A program made the position numbers and the translations under genes. Source: Callipepla californica brunnescens (lineage: Eukaryota; Chordata; Aves; Galliformes; Odontophoridae). From it: DNA of 64,000 nt. The notes under the pieces are model-generated. The model searched no databases and was not told the DNA's origin. It worked only from the letters and a program-made list of their open reading frames with translations. This document shows positions 13,701-24,600 of the stretch, one piece after another; the stretch's first letter is position 1; each line of letters starts with the position of its first letter. The stretch covers positions 1,737,501 to 1,801,500 of the forward strand of contig JALIRH010000010.1 of the NCBI GenBank assembly GCA_023055505.1, read 5' to 3'.

Positions 13701-16618
13701 AGTGACTGCATGAAGACAAATATAATCCAGACCTCTTTTGTTTAGTTTCTGTTTTTCCTGGAAATGTAGAAGATGAAAAGAAAAGAGAATAATGTTGCAG
13801 AACTTAGGTTCTTTGGAAGCCTGAAAAACATACATGAGAGACACATTTGTGTTTAGCACGGTGGTTACTTTGTGATTTCTCTACAGCTCATGTATTTAGT
13901 TTTTGCTAATTGCTGCTTTCATAGCTGATAGGTAACACACTTCAATTCTGCCGCAAGTCACCACTAAAAGTTGGTCACAGAATTTGAAAAAATGTGAATA
14001 TGAAAGAATATGAATTAATGTGATCCAGTCCTTCTAGATCAGATCTAGCCCTATCAGATCTGATTTCTCAAGGTGCTTTCACTTTTTATGTATGTAAGTT
14101 TTTTCTGTGTGCACAAAACTTCTATTTACACATAGTCTGTTCTGTGCACAGCTACCTGTCTTCAATGGTCACTTTTTCTTAGGTTGTGCTGCCTCTTCTG
14201 CTGCAGTATACCTGACTGCCTACGTTGAGCATGAGCAAAGAGGAGAACTATTAAGGCATTTGACTTCCTTTGAGGAAATTCTGTGCTCGAAAAGCTTATT
14301 TTATTTATTGAGATATGCTGCTATTTTCTGCTGAATTACCTCCTAACCCTGTCCCTTAAAAATCAAGGCAGGATTTCTTCACTGCTGTTGCATAAGGACC
14401 AAATTGTACTAGTGGTTATGTTTTCAAGGGATAGGCTGCCTGAGAGACAGGCCTGGTATAAGGATTTTCTATTAGTAGGCAGTGGTAGTATGTTGATTTT
14501 GCATAATTAAGGATGAGTAGCTCTTCTTTAGAATTTTTAAGATGTGAATAGCACCCTGCCTTTCCTATCCATTCATTTACCATTCTCTCTGGCTGCATTT
14601 CTTCTCTGCGATCTATGTCTGTGTGGAAAGAAGGGCTGAGTTAGGCACATGGACTGCTCTACCTGCAAAGTGAAAACTGCCTTTTTTGGACAATCAAAAT
14701 TTATTTTGATTGGGAAACATGATTTCCACATTCATGAAATGTTCTGAAAGAGTGAGGCAAACTCAAGGTATAATTCATTAATAATATATTTTGCAGAGTA
14801 ATGCAAATACAAAGGAGTGCCACTGAAAATGCTCTTGTCTAGTGAAGGAGCACTGTGTGAGGTACTTAGTCCTGTCGTACATACAGCTGATGTGATCTTG
14901 GTAAGGAAGAGCAGATCTTAGATATGATCAGGGCTTACAAATGTGTCAGCATTTTGGAGGACATAGACTTTATCCTCTAATAAACAAGATCTCTGGATGG
15001 AATCCTACTGAATTTCTCTCCTGATTTACTACTCATGTTTGTCTTTACATTCTCTGTCATTGGGTATTTCAGATAATGACTGTGTGCATGATCAATACCT
15101 CGATAGAGAAATCAATCTTCATCAGCCTTCCACGGCCTTGTTTTTACTGTGTACTGTAGAGAGGCTTAGTCTAGTTCACCAGGGCCCATAGCTAAATGTT
15201 TGTTCATTGTCGTATGTATATGCCTGACATTTATTCAGGACCTGTATCTTAACCTACCCTTAAGATTCTATTGAAGCAAAGGCAAAGGAATCCACTTTTT
15301 CTTTTGAGTTTGTATTCTCTAATTATATTTTCGTATAAATGTTTTGGGTTTTTTTTTGGTAGTTGGTGTTTTTTTCTCTGATTGTTTTTGTAAAGAGTTC
15401 TTCCTGTTTGCTAATGTTTGTCCTTTTTGTAGTAAAAATATAGGTACTCCTCAGTGTAGCTTAAAAAATCTGTGTATTTTCCAAGTATCTAGGGGAAAAA
15501 AACCAAAGCAGTTAACATTGGCAGATCCCTCCAATATCTCATCTATTTTTCTAAGGATGCAACAGGTTGTAAATAGATTGGTTAAACTACTGAAACCTGG
15601 AGGAATGCTGTTGTTTCGAGACTATGGAAGATACGATACAGCTCAGCTTCGTTTTAAACAAGGTAATTCCTGAATGGTTTTGTATCTTACTGTTTATTCT
15701 TTTTTGGGGGAAAAAAAATACCAAACATCATTTTTATTTTCTGTTCTAATTTCTTAGGTCATTGCTTGTCAGAAAATTTTTATGTACGAGGGGATGGAAC
15801 CAGAGTATATTTCTTTACCAAAGGTATGAAATAGCTTATTTTTATAGAAAGTGTTGAGTGTCTCTCAAGATGATTTGGGTTATAAAAGCTCATCTTTAAA
15901 GTTTAAATTTAAAGAATATTTTCATGAGCCTCTTTTCTAATCCTCGGTTTTACAAAGCCCAAAGCTAAGAGTTGTGAGGAAGCAATTCCTTTTTCATGTG
16001 CATGCTTGTTGCATCTGAGGTTCTACAAGATTTCTTGCAGACGTCACTGAAATTTCTCTTGGAATAAGCATCTTGTGTCTAATAATATTCTCAAATTGTG
16101 TTATTGAAAGAATAAGAAATATATTTAATAGTATATCAATATATTTTTAATATAATTTTTAAAGTTGAGAAACATGCTTGGAAGGGTAGCTGGTAGCAGT
16201 GATATCTCTGATATCTTTTTCTGCTGTGTTGATCTGTCTGAGGTTTTAGTCCTCTCTCTGTGGGAATTAAACTTATATTCCTCGTTATAAATACTACTGC
16301 TCATTGCTCTTCCATTCATTCAGTTTTGTTGGCAATCAGCTTGGACTTGTGCACTGTACCCCACCTGCTGAAAACTAATTTCATTTTGTTTTAATTTGTT
16401 ACAACACTTCTTCATTTGAGAAAACAGAAGAGGTGCAGAACATGTTCAATGTGGCTGGATTAACTGAAGTACAGAATTTAGTTGATCGTCGATTACAAGT
16501 AAATAGGAAGAAAAAAGTGACAATGCAGCGAGTTTGGGTACAAAGCAAGTTCCAAAAACCATTGCTGCTATCTCTGAATAATCCTGAAGAAACCACCAAG
16601 GTGCATCCTTATGGATAA
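1576..16618 (+). CDS. METTL8: METTL8, tRNA N3-methylcytidine methyltransferase (nine coding exons, 414 aa)
   Basis: The coding parts are 1576-1721, 3160-3251, 8569-8957, 9500-9549, 11959-12022, 12353-12492, 15556-15662, 15758-15823 and 16428-16618. They join in phase to 1245 nt, every intron obeys GT-AG, and there is no internal stop. Residues 1-27 are basic and free of acidic residues, as in a mitochondrial presequence. Residues about 38-55 ([14 protein letters not shown]) and 82-115 (YEREASKYW...[13 protein letters not shown]) are the N-domain conserved in METTL2/6/8 m3C enzymes. A serine/lysine-rich linker follows. The SAM fold has motif I VGCGAGN at 210-216, [13 protein letters not shown] at 234-246, FVHDVCDD at 260-267 and [15 protein letters not shown] at 305-319. 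In mammals METTL8 makes m3C32 on mitochondrial tRNA-Thr and tRNA-Ser(UCN). METTL2 is the alternative, but TLK1 directly downstream argues for METTL8. Confidence 0.95.
1722..3159 (+). other. METTL8 intron after coding exon 1
   Basis: The donor is GTGAGA and the acceptor TTGCAG. The intron is AT-rich with a T-run near 2994-3010. I see no gene or clear repeat in it. Confidence 0.8.
3160..3251 (+). CDS. METTL8: METTL8 coding exon 2
   Basis: Its first base completes the W49 codon across the junction, followed by [20 protein letters not shown] and ending in LEDQ. It is a glutamate/alanine/lysine-rich helix of the conserved N-domain. Donor GTAACA begins at 3252. The last base begins the D80 codon. 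Confidence 0.95.
5006..6136 (-). mobile_element. CR1 LINE ORF2 fragment (reverse transcriptase to C-terminus), inverted
   Basis: Read on the minus strand this is a broken CR1 ORF2. The open frame 5574-5855 holds GAPQG and FADDTK, the latter being the catalytic YADD-type motif of the reverse transcriptase. The frame at 5362-5643 continues with [21 protein letters not shown] and [12 protein letters not shown], and 4986-5312 ends with [24 protein letters not shown] and [18 protein letters not shown]. These follow the known CR1 order. Frame changes between segments show it is dead. The 3' untranslated tail is not present on this strand; a sense tail abuts at 6141. Confidence 0.9.
6141..6276 (+). 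mobile_element. CR1 LINE 3' tail, sense orientation, joined to the inverted body
   Basis: It starts with 'tgcctggaggtgttcaagaa', which is the end of ORF2 ([14 protein letters not shown]), and runs through the standard 3' region to 'gattctgtgattctttg'. Body and tail meet head-on and share about 14 bases of the 'ggaggtgttcaaga' region, suggesting one insertion with a 5' inversion. Confidence 0.88.
7371..7398. repeat. A-rich simple repeat in METTL8 intron 2
   Basis: Two A-runs are separated by single C bases. No LINE or SINE body is recognisable directly upstream. Confidence 0.75.
8569..8957 (+). CDS. METTL8: METTL8 coding exon 3 (conserved N-domain and linker)
   Basis: This is the largest coding exon, residues 80-209. 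It opens with [20 protein letters not shown] and [18 protein letters not shown], the N-terminal signature of tRNA m3C methyltransferases. It continues as a polar serine/lysine/glutamate linker (about 118-195), then [12 protein letters not shown], the first strand of the SAM fold. The donor GTAACG at 8958 interrupts motif I. Reading through the donor meets TAA after two codons, so intron retention would remove the whole catalytic fold. Confidence 0.95.
9500..9549 (+). CDS. METTL8: METTL8 coding exon 4 (SAM motif I)
   Basis: This 50-nt exon codes [16 protein letters not shown] plus two bases of C226. It contains the glycine-rich SAM-binding loop. It is bounded by TTTCAG upstream and donor GTACGT at 9550, and the phase fits exon 5. 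Confidence 0.93.
9550..11958 (+). other. METTL8 intron 4
   Basis: The donor is GTACGT and the acceptor TTCTAG. The 2.4-kb sequence is AT-rich. I recognise no gene and no repeat in it. Confidence 0.75.
11959..12022 (+). CDS. METTL8: METTL8 coding exon 5
   Basis: It completes C226 and codes [21 protein letters not shown]. The YCCDF acidic residue sits at the end of the second strand, where class I methyltransferases bind the SAM ribose. Donor GTAATT begins at 12023. Confidence 0.94.
12353..12492 (+). CDS. METTL8: METTL8 coding exon 6
   Basis: It codes residues 248-293 plus two bases of R294: [20 protein letters not shown], then [20 protein letters not shown] and TIHPD. HDVCDD and the following PFPD..LDVI belong to the core strands 3 and 4 of the methyltransferase fold. 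Acceptor CTGACAG and donor GTAAAT bound the exon. Confidence 0.95.
12493..15555 (+). other. METTL8 intron 6
   Basis: The 3.1-kb intron has donor GTAAAT and acceptor TTTCTAAG. It holds a T-run near 13063-13080 and a cluster of GATC-centred palindromes at 14034-14064. No gene or clear mobile element is seen. Confidence 0.75.
14034..14064. repeat. Two adjacent GATC-centred palindromes
   Basis: CTAGATC-A-GATCTAG (14034-14048) is a perfect inverted repeat with a one-base centre, and ATCAGATCTGAT (14053-14064) is a perfect 12-bp palindrome four bases further on. Confidence 0.8.
15556..15662 (+). CDS. METTL8: METTL8 coding exon 7
   Basis: It completes R294, then codes [20 protein letters not shown] and [19 protein letters not shown] is the conserved turn before strand 5, and RDYGRYD is a family signature. 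Donor GTAATT begins at 15663; the next intron is only 95 nt. Confidence 0.96.
15758..15823 (+). CDS. METTL8: METTL8 coding exon 8
   Basis: It codes [20 protein letters not shown] and TK, a stretch nearly invariant across METTL2/6/8 ([14 protein letters not shown]). Acceptor CTTAG and donor GTATGA are in matching phase. Confidence 0.96.
16428..16618 (+). CDS. METTL8: METTL8 coding exon 9 (C-terminus and stop)
   Basis: It completes E352 and codes [20 protein letters not shown], then [20 protein letters not shown] and a variable tail ending in HPYG and TAA at 16616-16618. [10 protein letters not shown] and the basic RVWVQ.KF segment are typical of the family C-terminus. A second possible donor, AAG|GTGCAT near 16599-16601, lies in the tail. 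Confidence 0.94.
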
Positions 16619-17270
16619 CTGTACTGTTAACTAAGAAACTGAAACAAATCTGAGTAAGTATGTTTTATATAAATCTTGTGTTAGCTTCTGAAAAAGAGAA
16701 AAGCACTAAACTTTTCCCTGATCTTTTTCAAGTGTATGTATTTGAAAATGTTCAGAAAAGTGCATGCATTTCTAACTTCTTTATATATGCAATGAAAGGA
16801 GATGCATTCAGCTAGTCATAACTGTGACCAGACATTTTACTTCCTTTTGTATGAATAGTCACTAAGTATGAGCATATGAAATTTCACAGTATGCAAGATG
16901 TTTTTAAGTTTTAATGAAGCAGAATTATTTCTGGGATTTTCAGAATATCTGCTCTTACTCTCACTTATAAGTTATGCTGTGTTAATTTCTTCTAACCACT
17001 GTATGTCTTGCAACTGTATTTCCTCTTTTGGGGGAAATTCCTTGGTGCATAAACATTGAAGAGAAGATCTGTTTCTAATTTGCATGAAAGTTATTTCATA
17101 CTAACTGTGTGTGATATGCATAGGTATGAGATTAGTCAGTGGTTGTCATTCTCTACTGTGGCTGGCTTATTTCTGTGAAGTTTCCGCTTTCCATCTACAT
17201 GCTTATCAGAAACATGCCAAACTGTGTAATAGCTAAGTGACGTGCTGTATTTCAAATATTGTAGGTAAGC
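16619..17270 (+). other. METTL8 3' flank / 3' UTR candidate
   Basis: Directly after the stop there is a consensus donor GTAAGT at 16654. No AATAAA follows within the next several hundred bases. The nearest clear AATAAA hexamers are at 18807 and 19376, beyond a CR1 insertion. Either the 3' UTR is spliced, or it is long, or a variant signal is used. Confidence 0.5.
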
Positions 17271-17274
17271 TGAG

Positions 17275-18450
17275 AATCATGTAGAAAAGAATGACCACAA
17301 TGCCAAAACACTGCTGGCCACACCTTTTTTCATGGAGTTCATGACAGCTGGCCTTTGTGTTTGCAAGCGTGCACTACTGTGGGCATGGTGGTGATGGGCT
17401 GGGTTGGACTTGATGAACTTTGAAGTCTTTTCCAGCCTCAACAATTCTATGATTCTTTTGTCTCACTTTTACCAGTACATCCACATCTTTCTCTACAGGG
17501 CTGCTCTCAGTGAGTTCTCCTGATCTGTACATGTATGTGGAATTGCCCCAGCCTAAGTGCAGTACCTTGCACTTGGCCTTGCTGAACCTCATTACATTCA
17601 CATGAACTCACCTTTTTAGCTTATTCAGGTCCCTTTGGATGACATCCCTCCCTTCTATTGTATCAACTGCGCCACTCAGCTTAGTGATATCAGTGAACTT
17701 AGTGAGGGTGTGCTCAATCTCACCATCATTGATCAGGATATTGAAGAGCACTTGTCTCAAGGTGGGCCCCTGTGGAACAGTACTCATCAGTGGCCTACAC
17801 CTGGATCTAGAACCATGGATCTCAGCTGTCTGCCTGTGACCATCCATCCAGTTCCTTATCCCCTGAGTTGTCCAACCTTCAGATCCATATCTCTCCAGTT
17901 TAGAGATGAGGGTGTAGCGTGAACATGTCAAAGGCCTTGCAGAAATCCATGTAGATAATATCACTTGCTATTGCTGCGTCCACTGATGCCATCGCTCCAT
18001 TGTAGAAGGCTACCAAACTGACTGGGCATGATCTGCCTTTGATAATGCCTTGCTGGCTGTCTTGTTTGACCTCTGCATCTTAGATGTGCTTTAACATAGC
18101 TTCCAGGAGGATTTACTCCACGATTTTAGCAGGCACAGACGTGAGGCTTACCAGCCTGTACTTTCCCAGATCTTCATTTCTCCCATTCTTAAAAATGGGA
18201 GGGATGTTTCCTTTTTTCCAGACACAGAGGACTTCTTATAACAGCCATGACTTATCAAATATGATGAAGAGTGCCTTGGCAATCATATAAGCCAGTTCCT
18301 TCAGGACCCTTGATCCCTGGGATGTCATCCAGCCCCATAAACTTGTACACGTTCAGTCTCAGAACTTTCTTTTTGCTTACAGTGAGAGGGATTTTGCTTA
18401 TCCTACCTCAGACTAAAGGTTCAGGGGTACAAGAGATATGAGAGAGATGT
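17275..18450 (-). mobile_element. Old CR1 LINE ORF2 fragment (antisense), interrupted by a younger CR1 tail
   Basis: On the minus strand, 17608-17964 reads as a decayed reverse transcriptase with [19 protein letters not shown] and a decayed [11 protein letters not shown] in place of FADDTKLGG. Further right the nucleotide order matches the upstream part of CR1 ORF2, including a 'cttaaaaatgggagggatgtttcc' type stretch that is highly characteristic. Left of 17380 the sequence 'ctgctggccacaccttt' and 'gcaagcgtgcactactg' continues the same element. Bases 17380-17457 are foreign to it. No intact frame remains. Confidence 0.85.
17380..17457 (+). mobile_element. Short CR1 3' tail nested inside the antisense CR1
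   Basis: This is a sense CR1 3' end: 'gggttggacttgatgaactt' followed by 'tccagcctcaacaattctat' and 'gattctttt'. The antisense CR1 resumes on both sides, so this roughly 80-bp, heavily 5'-truncated copy inserted later. Confidence 0.8.
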
Positions 18451-21400
18451 GATAGAGGGAGGACAAAAAGAATAGTCCAGAGTACATTTTGTTAATATTA
18501 TGGGGTAATACTAAAATGGTGACTTATGTGACAGCTGAAATATTTTTCTTGTTTTTGTTTACAGAGAGAGGTAGGTTTCTTAGTGCTTGAGTCTTAGAAA
18601 CACGACTCGGTGTTTTTTATAGATCTTGTGGAGAAATAGAACTACACTGGTATGTCAAGTGCTTTTAAGGAGAAAACCAAAATGCAGTCGTTGCTTTCAG
18701 AGGCACACCATAGTACTGAGGCAACTGAGCTACTATTAAAATATACTATTTCTGCTGTTTAAATGAAATTTCATAGTAACTTACTCAGAAGGAAGAGAGG
18801 ATAAGAAATAAATGAATTAATAAAATAATTGTGTTGCTCCAATGAGGATATAGGATTTATATAATCTATAATATACATGCGATTTTGGGTCACACTAATA
18901 CAGTTACATTCTCAAGGTCTCTTATCTTCTTTCTATCTTTTGTTTTAGTCTGAAGCATAAACATGTCCCACGTAAACAACCTGTTGTTTTGGAAACTGCT
19001 AGCTGCTGTACTAATTAAAGCTGGTTGTCTTCTAGAAATAAAGAAATTATCTACATTTATATGCTAGATATCTTCATGTCCTCTGAAAAGATGAAGGACC
19101 TGCATAATTTCCAAAAACCCAGTTATATTTCAAGAATGAGGTGCAATAACAGGGGTAGAATCCGATCCTGCGTTTCTTTTGTATTCTAAACTCCCTTTAG
19201 AGTAAGATACTTGTTTATGAATTTAAGTAATTTAGGAAGCTTTGGTTAGAAAAGCTTTTGGTTAGCTTTGGCTTACTGTAACCTGGAATAACTACTTTGT
19301 GGTATGGATCAGACGAAAGGTTAAAATACAACTGTGTTTCTTCAAACCACCAGGCTTAGGAGTCTACAGCATATAAATAAAAGCTTGCTTGTATTTTAAA
19401 GAAATTGCTACCCTGTTCAACTTTTATTTTTTACTTGTGACTTTTGAGTACACATAGCTCTGAGTCCTGTATGAAATATTTTCAGTTGCAGAATTTGCTA
19501 GGAGGTGATGGTGATTATAAACGCCTGAGCATTGTACACTCTTATTCATGTATATGATGTAGATTTTCCACATGTAGAGGCTAATGAAATATTTGTTTTG
19601 TCTCTCACACTGATATGTTGATTCTGGCAAGGTTTTAATATGTTATGTTGTTATTTTAACAAAAATATTACATCAGTAGAAACCAAACCCTAAATTCTTG
19701 TATGGCCTTGAGCAAAATTGACTGTTTCTCTTCCACATCTTGCAGCTCAAGTATCAGTCAGTTTTAGAAGAATGGTGTAATGGTGTGTGTTCTAGAAGTA
19801 ATAAGATCAGCTACTATTTTTAACAGTGTAGAATATCAGCTGCAAAGAGAATTGTAACTAGGCTGAACTATTGTGAGACTGATGCAAGGGGAAATGGGCA
19901 ATATCCTTTCTAATAAGTCCTACCCCCCAGTGCAAGTGCTTTTCTGTATTTTGGTTTGTGAAATTACAGTTTTCAAAAAGCTTAACCAGTGATGTATTTT
20001 TAAAACATTCTAAAAAAATCTGTATTATTTTTTAGCTGGGAGAACCAGCACTATAATATTTCCAAGAGAAAGGCCAGTAGAATTACTGAAATGAAGGAAA
20101 GAACTGCAGGCAGTTATATTGGAAATAAGGTTTAAAATGTCTTAATTTATGGGGAGCAGAAAAATGAGGGTATTGCAAAGAAAAAGTGCTCAGTGTCAAA
20201 TAAGGTTGTAAATTCCACTTTTGAAATATGAAGTTACTTCTTTAATCAGATATATGCCTAGACTCTCTGAAGTTATGTAAGTATATGTTATAGGAATAGT
20301 AAACATTTTATTGCAAATGATTATAGATAGGCTTAAGGGTTACTTCTTTGTTTTTTGGTTATTTTGTTTAGCAAGGCTTCCTGTGGTGGTAAGGCAGACT
20401 TGTGATTATATGTAAATATCAGTTACAGAAAGATGATCTTGAGCTTTGGCTTCACTAACTTTGGCTTCCTTTATTCACATTACGTACCTTTTGCCCACCT
20501 CCACTGATATGCATTACATTTAAATACAGAGAGATATGAGAATTGCACTTACTGTTTTAGACTAGGTGTTCTTTCATGTCACATAGTTTGTAAGCAAGTA
20601 CAGAACAGTTAAGTACTAAAAAAAAGGAATAGGCAACTCTCCTTCCTACCCTATTTCTGAGGTATCTAGTCAACAGCAAATTCATGTAATATTTTTTTTC
20701 CCCCCAGCAATACCAAGCATGTGGTTGTGCAGTATCTACAAATCCACCACATCTGAAGAGGACAAAGAAAATGCAGGGCAGGCAAGGAGACAGCAGGAGC
20801 TCTAGACACACGTTTCTTCTTCTTGTATTGGAAACCATTTTATTTCTATTCTGCCTTTAGATTGCACCTCTGCTACTCTGCAGGTTCTACTGTTTTATGA
20901 TGACAGAAAAACTTGTAACAAACTATCCTGAAATTTGTATTAAAAACCAATGTAATCAATTAACATAAACTTTGCTACTTCATTTTGATTTGTGATGTGT
21001 TTTTTATTCACTTTTCTGGTGTGCTTTTTGTTATATTGACATATCCTTCATTTCCTCTTCTTAGTGTTTGTGGTAGGCAGTTGTTTCCACAGGAGAGTTT
21101 TATATCCTATGCAGAACAGAGTGTTCTTTCTTTCTGTATGAATGCAGTGAGTGGTATTGATGGTCAGCTGGTGCAGAAGTATTGGTTGTTTATTATTAGT
21201 TTAATCTAAAATACACCTTAGTCTTTGATGCCTCTAATGGTAGCAGTAATAATTTTGACAGTTCCTGCATCAACCATACTTCTGCCTCGTGGGTAGGGGC
21301 ACAGCTTTAAGAATAGATCATGTATATTATTAAAAATGTTTACAATTTTAATTGTCAATAATGTAGGTCACTTTGATTTTCAATTCCTCAACTTTTTTAT

Positions 21401-21560
21401 GTGTTTGGAACAAAGACATTATGTATGGGGTGTTGTTTTTTTTTTGTTTTGTTTTACATCAAGGATATGACAGTTGCTGTCCTCTGCCAGAAATTGGATA
21501 AGTCTGCGTTCTGTAAACTGTTATCATTGTTATATGCTCAGTAAGAATTGCCTGGGTTGC

Positions 21561-21630
21561 CATGGGCATCTCTAGCAGATTCTTTGTTGTACCTGCATGG
21601 GCATCTCTAGCAGATTCTTTGTTGTACCTG
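21561..21630. repeat. Perfect 35-bp tandem duplication
   Basis: The 35-bp unit at 21561-21595 is repeated exactly at 21596-21630. Flanks show no further copies. Confidence 0.97.
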
Positions 21631-24600
21631 CTCATTTGGGCATATCGATAACGCCTGGACTTGATACCTGAACTGAGAAGGGACCATTGTCCACCTTTCG
21701 CAGGTACTAAGCAATTAAAAGAAGAGCTTGACTGCCTGGGAAACAGGAGAGAGGCAGGAGGGTAGGAAGATGAAAATGGTGCTCAAAGGCAGACAAGAGA
21801 AGGAATCTTTCCTCTGAGAAGTGGCATAAGGAATAAGCTTGAGTGAACTAACAAAAGAATGAGATGTAGAACTGAATGTGAAATAAGCAAGAGAACGTCA
21901 TGGGCAACACACAGAAATGTGTAACAAGGCAGTGAGCTCGTTGGGCCTGGGAAATAGTGAAAAAATGAAAGATGTGAGGGGAAAAAAAGGAACTCATCTG
22001 TCACATAAATAGTGAAACCTGTGTAAACAAAAAATTTGGATAAGGATGTTAGGTGGAAAGATCTATCTTCAAGATCTTTTTCTCCCAAATGCAATGGTAT
22101 TTCCACAGCTTCATGGAATATTATAGGCTTTTTCTTTCATCCAAATGTGCACAATGCATTTCAGTATATTCCAAAGATGGAATGCTTCATCTGTTGTAGT
22201 TAATGTGTGCTATGCACACGTGTTTGCAACAGCACAGGCAGGTTTATGATACACCTGCTTTTGCTTTTTCCTTAGGGAACAATGTTTTTACCTTCTTTCA
22301 AGTAGAACTCTAAAGTGACAGAAGATACAATCCTAACCTCCTGGGAAGCAAATACAAAAGAATAACAGAAGTCTGCACACCCTGGCTGTGCTCAATCAAG
22401 GTAGGACAATTAAATTTACTCCATATGTTCTGAAGTTGCCCCATTTAAATCAAGAGCATATCTGCAGATTATCACCTTTAAGTGCCTCCCAATCTTAGTT
22501 TCTGTTATACCTGCATCTGTTCAACAGAACTTAATTGAATTTGTATGATCTAGAAATACTTAAAACAAAAACAGCAGAATAGTCTTCAGGCTTTATCTGA
22601 GATAACAACAGTTTAGAGAACAAATCTGTATATTATTTTAAAACAACAGAAAAACCCCAAAATCTCACAACCATAGAGTAGCACTTATCCAGAGGGCTGG
22701 AAACATAGGTAATTCTTTGAAGTATAATCTATGCCATCAAGAATATTAGTGTGACAAAGCTTGTTATGCTTACTGTTCGCCAGAAGTATCTTATCAGCTG
22801 TTGCCATGAAATGGGAGTAAGCAACAAGACAGTCCCGTTTTCAGAGGATGCTTAATTGGTCAGGTTACTACAATTGTGAAGGGAATGTGAAAGAGTAAGA
22901 AAGAGAGTGAATTAGTTTAATGACTGCTAAAACGCATTGATAACGTACAATTTAATACATGCGCAAAGAATAATCTGAACATTCAGATGCATTGATGCTA
23001 AATGAACTGTAAGTACATTAAAAACAGACTTGGTGTTTGCTGCTAGTTACAAAAGCAAGCAAAATGTGAAGATACCTGAATGGGATGTAAAAACAGAATG
23101 CTATACAACTACTACATAAAATCTTCTCTGTTGCACATCCTGTTCAGTTAGAAAAATGTTGTGTAAATAGATTGTGAAAATTCCTAGGAATGTGAATAAA
23201 TTCCATTTGAATGCATGTTGGAGAAATGAATTATAGGCGATGTGAGGATGGCATAGAATGTGATATTTTAATATTTAGAAGGTACAGTTCATCTGTTTAC
23301 GCCACACAGAAATCATAGTAAATTGGTCAATTAGCAGGCATCAAATCTACATTGATTGGATAAATATATGTAGTATAGCCCGCTGCATATACTACTACTC
23401 TGTAAGGAATCATAATCTTCACAAGGCTAAGTGATCAATGAGCTATTAAAAGCCACTCACATGAGATCTTCCATTTTTAGTTTTAGACTGCGTGAGTGAA
23501 AGGGAAAATCTGCATTTACCATTTAAGACTTAAAAAACACTGAACAAGAAAACAAGATGAACTACCAAGCAGACTAAAGTCTTTTTAGCTTTTGTGAGAT
23601 CCTAATATTGCTCAGCAACAGAGCTGAAGAATAAACCTGAATACTAAATTGGTCTAGTAGGCACACTTTATTGAATCAAGAGAAGACAGAGGGGAAAAAA
23701 AAAAAGAAACATACTAATTGGCATGACAACATGTAGTTCTGTAACAATCACACAGCAGCTACTATTTTATGTAGGATGACACATTCGGTGCAGTGCCTGA
23801 GACATCACTCGTAACACACTTTACTCTCACTTATGACAGTTTCTGTTTAAATTGATATTTAGGCTAGGCAAAAGCCAAGTGGAAGTAACTGGTTTGTTAA
23901 AAGAACATATGATTGAATAATTATGCTTGGATCAGTCTGGCTGTATTGGAGGGCTTCAATACAGAGCCAACATTCTTTTTTTTTTCTTTAGCATCAGGCA
24001 CACTTTGTCCTCCATTTCCTCTCAAACAGCAACTGATCCTCAAATGGAGGAACCTACCACCAGTCTTTCATTCTGCATTAAGAATAGCTTTGCCATTTGA
24101 AAATGAAATGGCTCTGTTTGCTGCATATCCTATTAAGCACAGTAGTCAGATGTCTTTCTGAAGAATCGGGCAGCTTAGTTTCCAATGACATTGATCACAC
24201 TGAACAGTGAGAGGATGAGGGAATGGTGGGTGGAGAAGTGAAAAGACAGTGTGAGGCATTTTGAGGAGGAGGTTTGCACTCCAGCGCTTACATGGGGGTG
24301 ACAGTCCCTCTGAGATACAGTTTTTACTCTGAAGAGGAGCAGAGTTAAATTCTCTACACTCACTTCAGGTTTAATCTCCATCCTCACAAACTGGCAGTGC
24401 AGCCTTTAGTTATGTGTGCACTTACTTAAAATGAAGAGAAAATAACAGTAGCAAGAAGCTGCATCTTTAGAATGGATTTCACAGAGAAAAACCCTGGCAT
24501 GTTAATCCCTGGCATAAATGGGTGTAATTTGCAATGACAATGCTAAGCTTGTTTACACAGAGGCTGAGCTAAACCCAAGGATGATAAACAATGCTGTTTA

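Noticed and set aside
1576..16618. Identification as METTL2 instead of METTL8
   Set aside because: The catalytic domains are similar, but the N-terminal presequence and the TLK1 neighbour fit METTL8.
17401..17425. A 'gatgaactt' match considered as the start of TLK1 exon 2 (MDELH)
   Set aside because: It lies 30 kb upstream of exon 1, is part of the CR1 tail, and does not continue into the TLK1 sequence.
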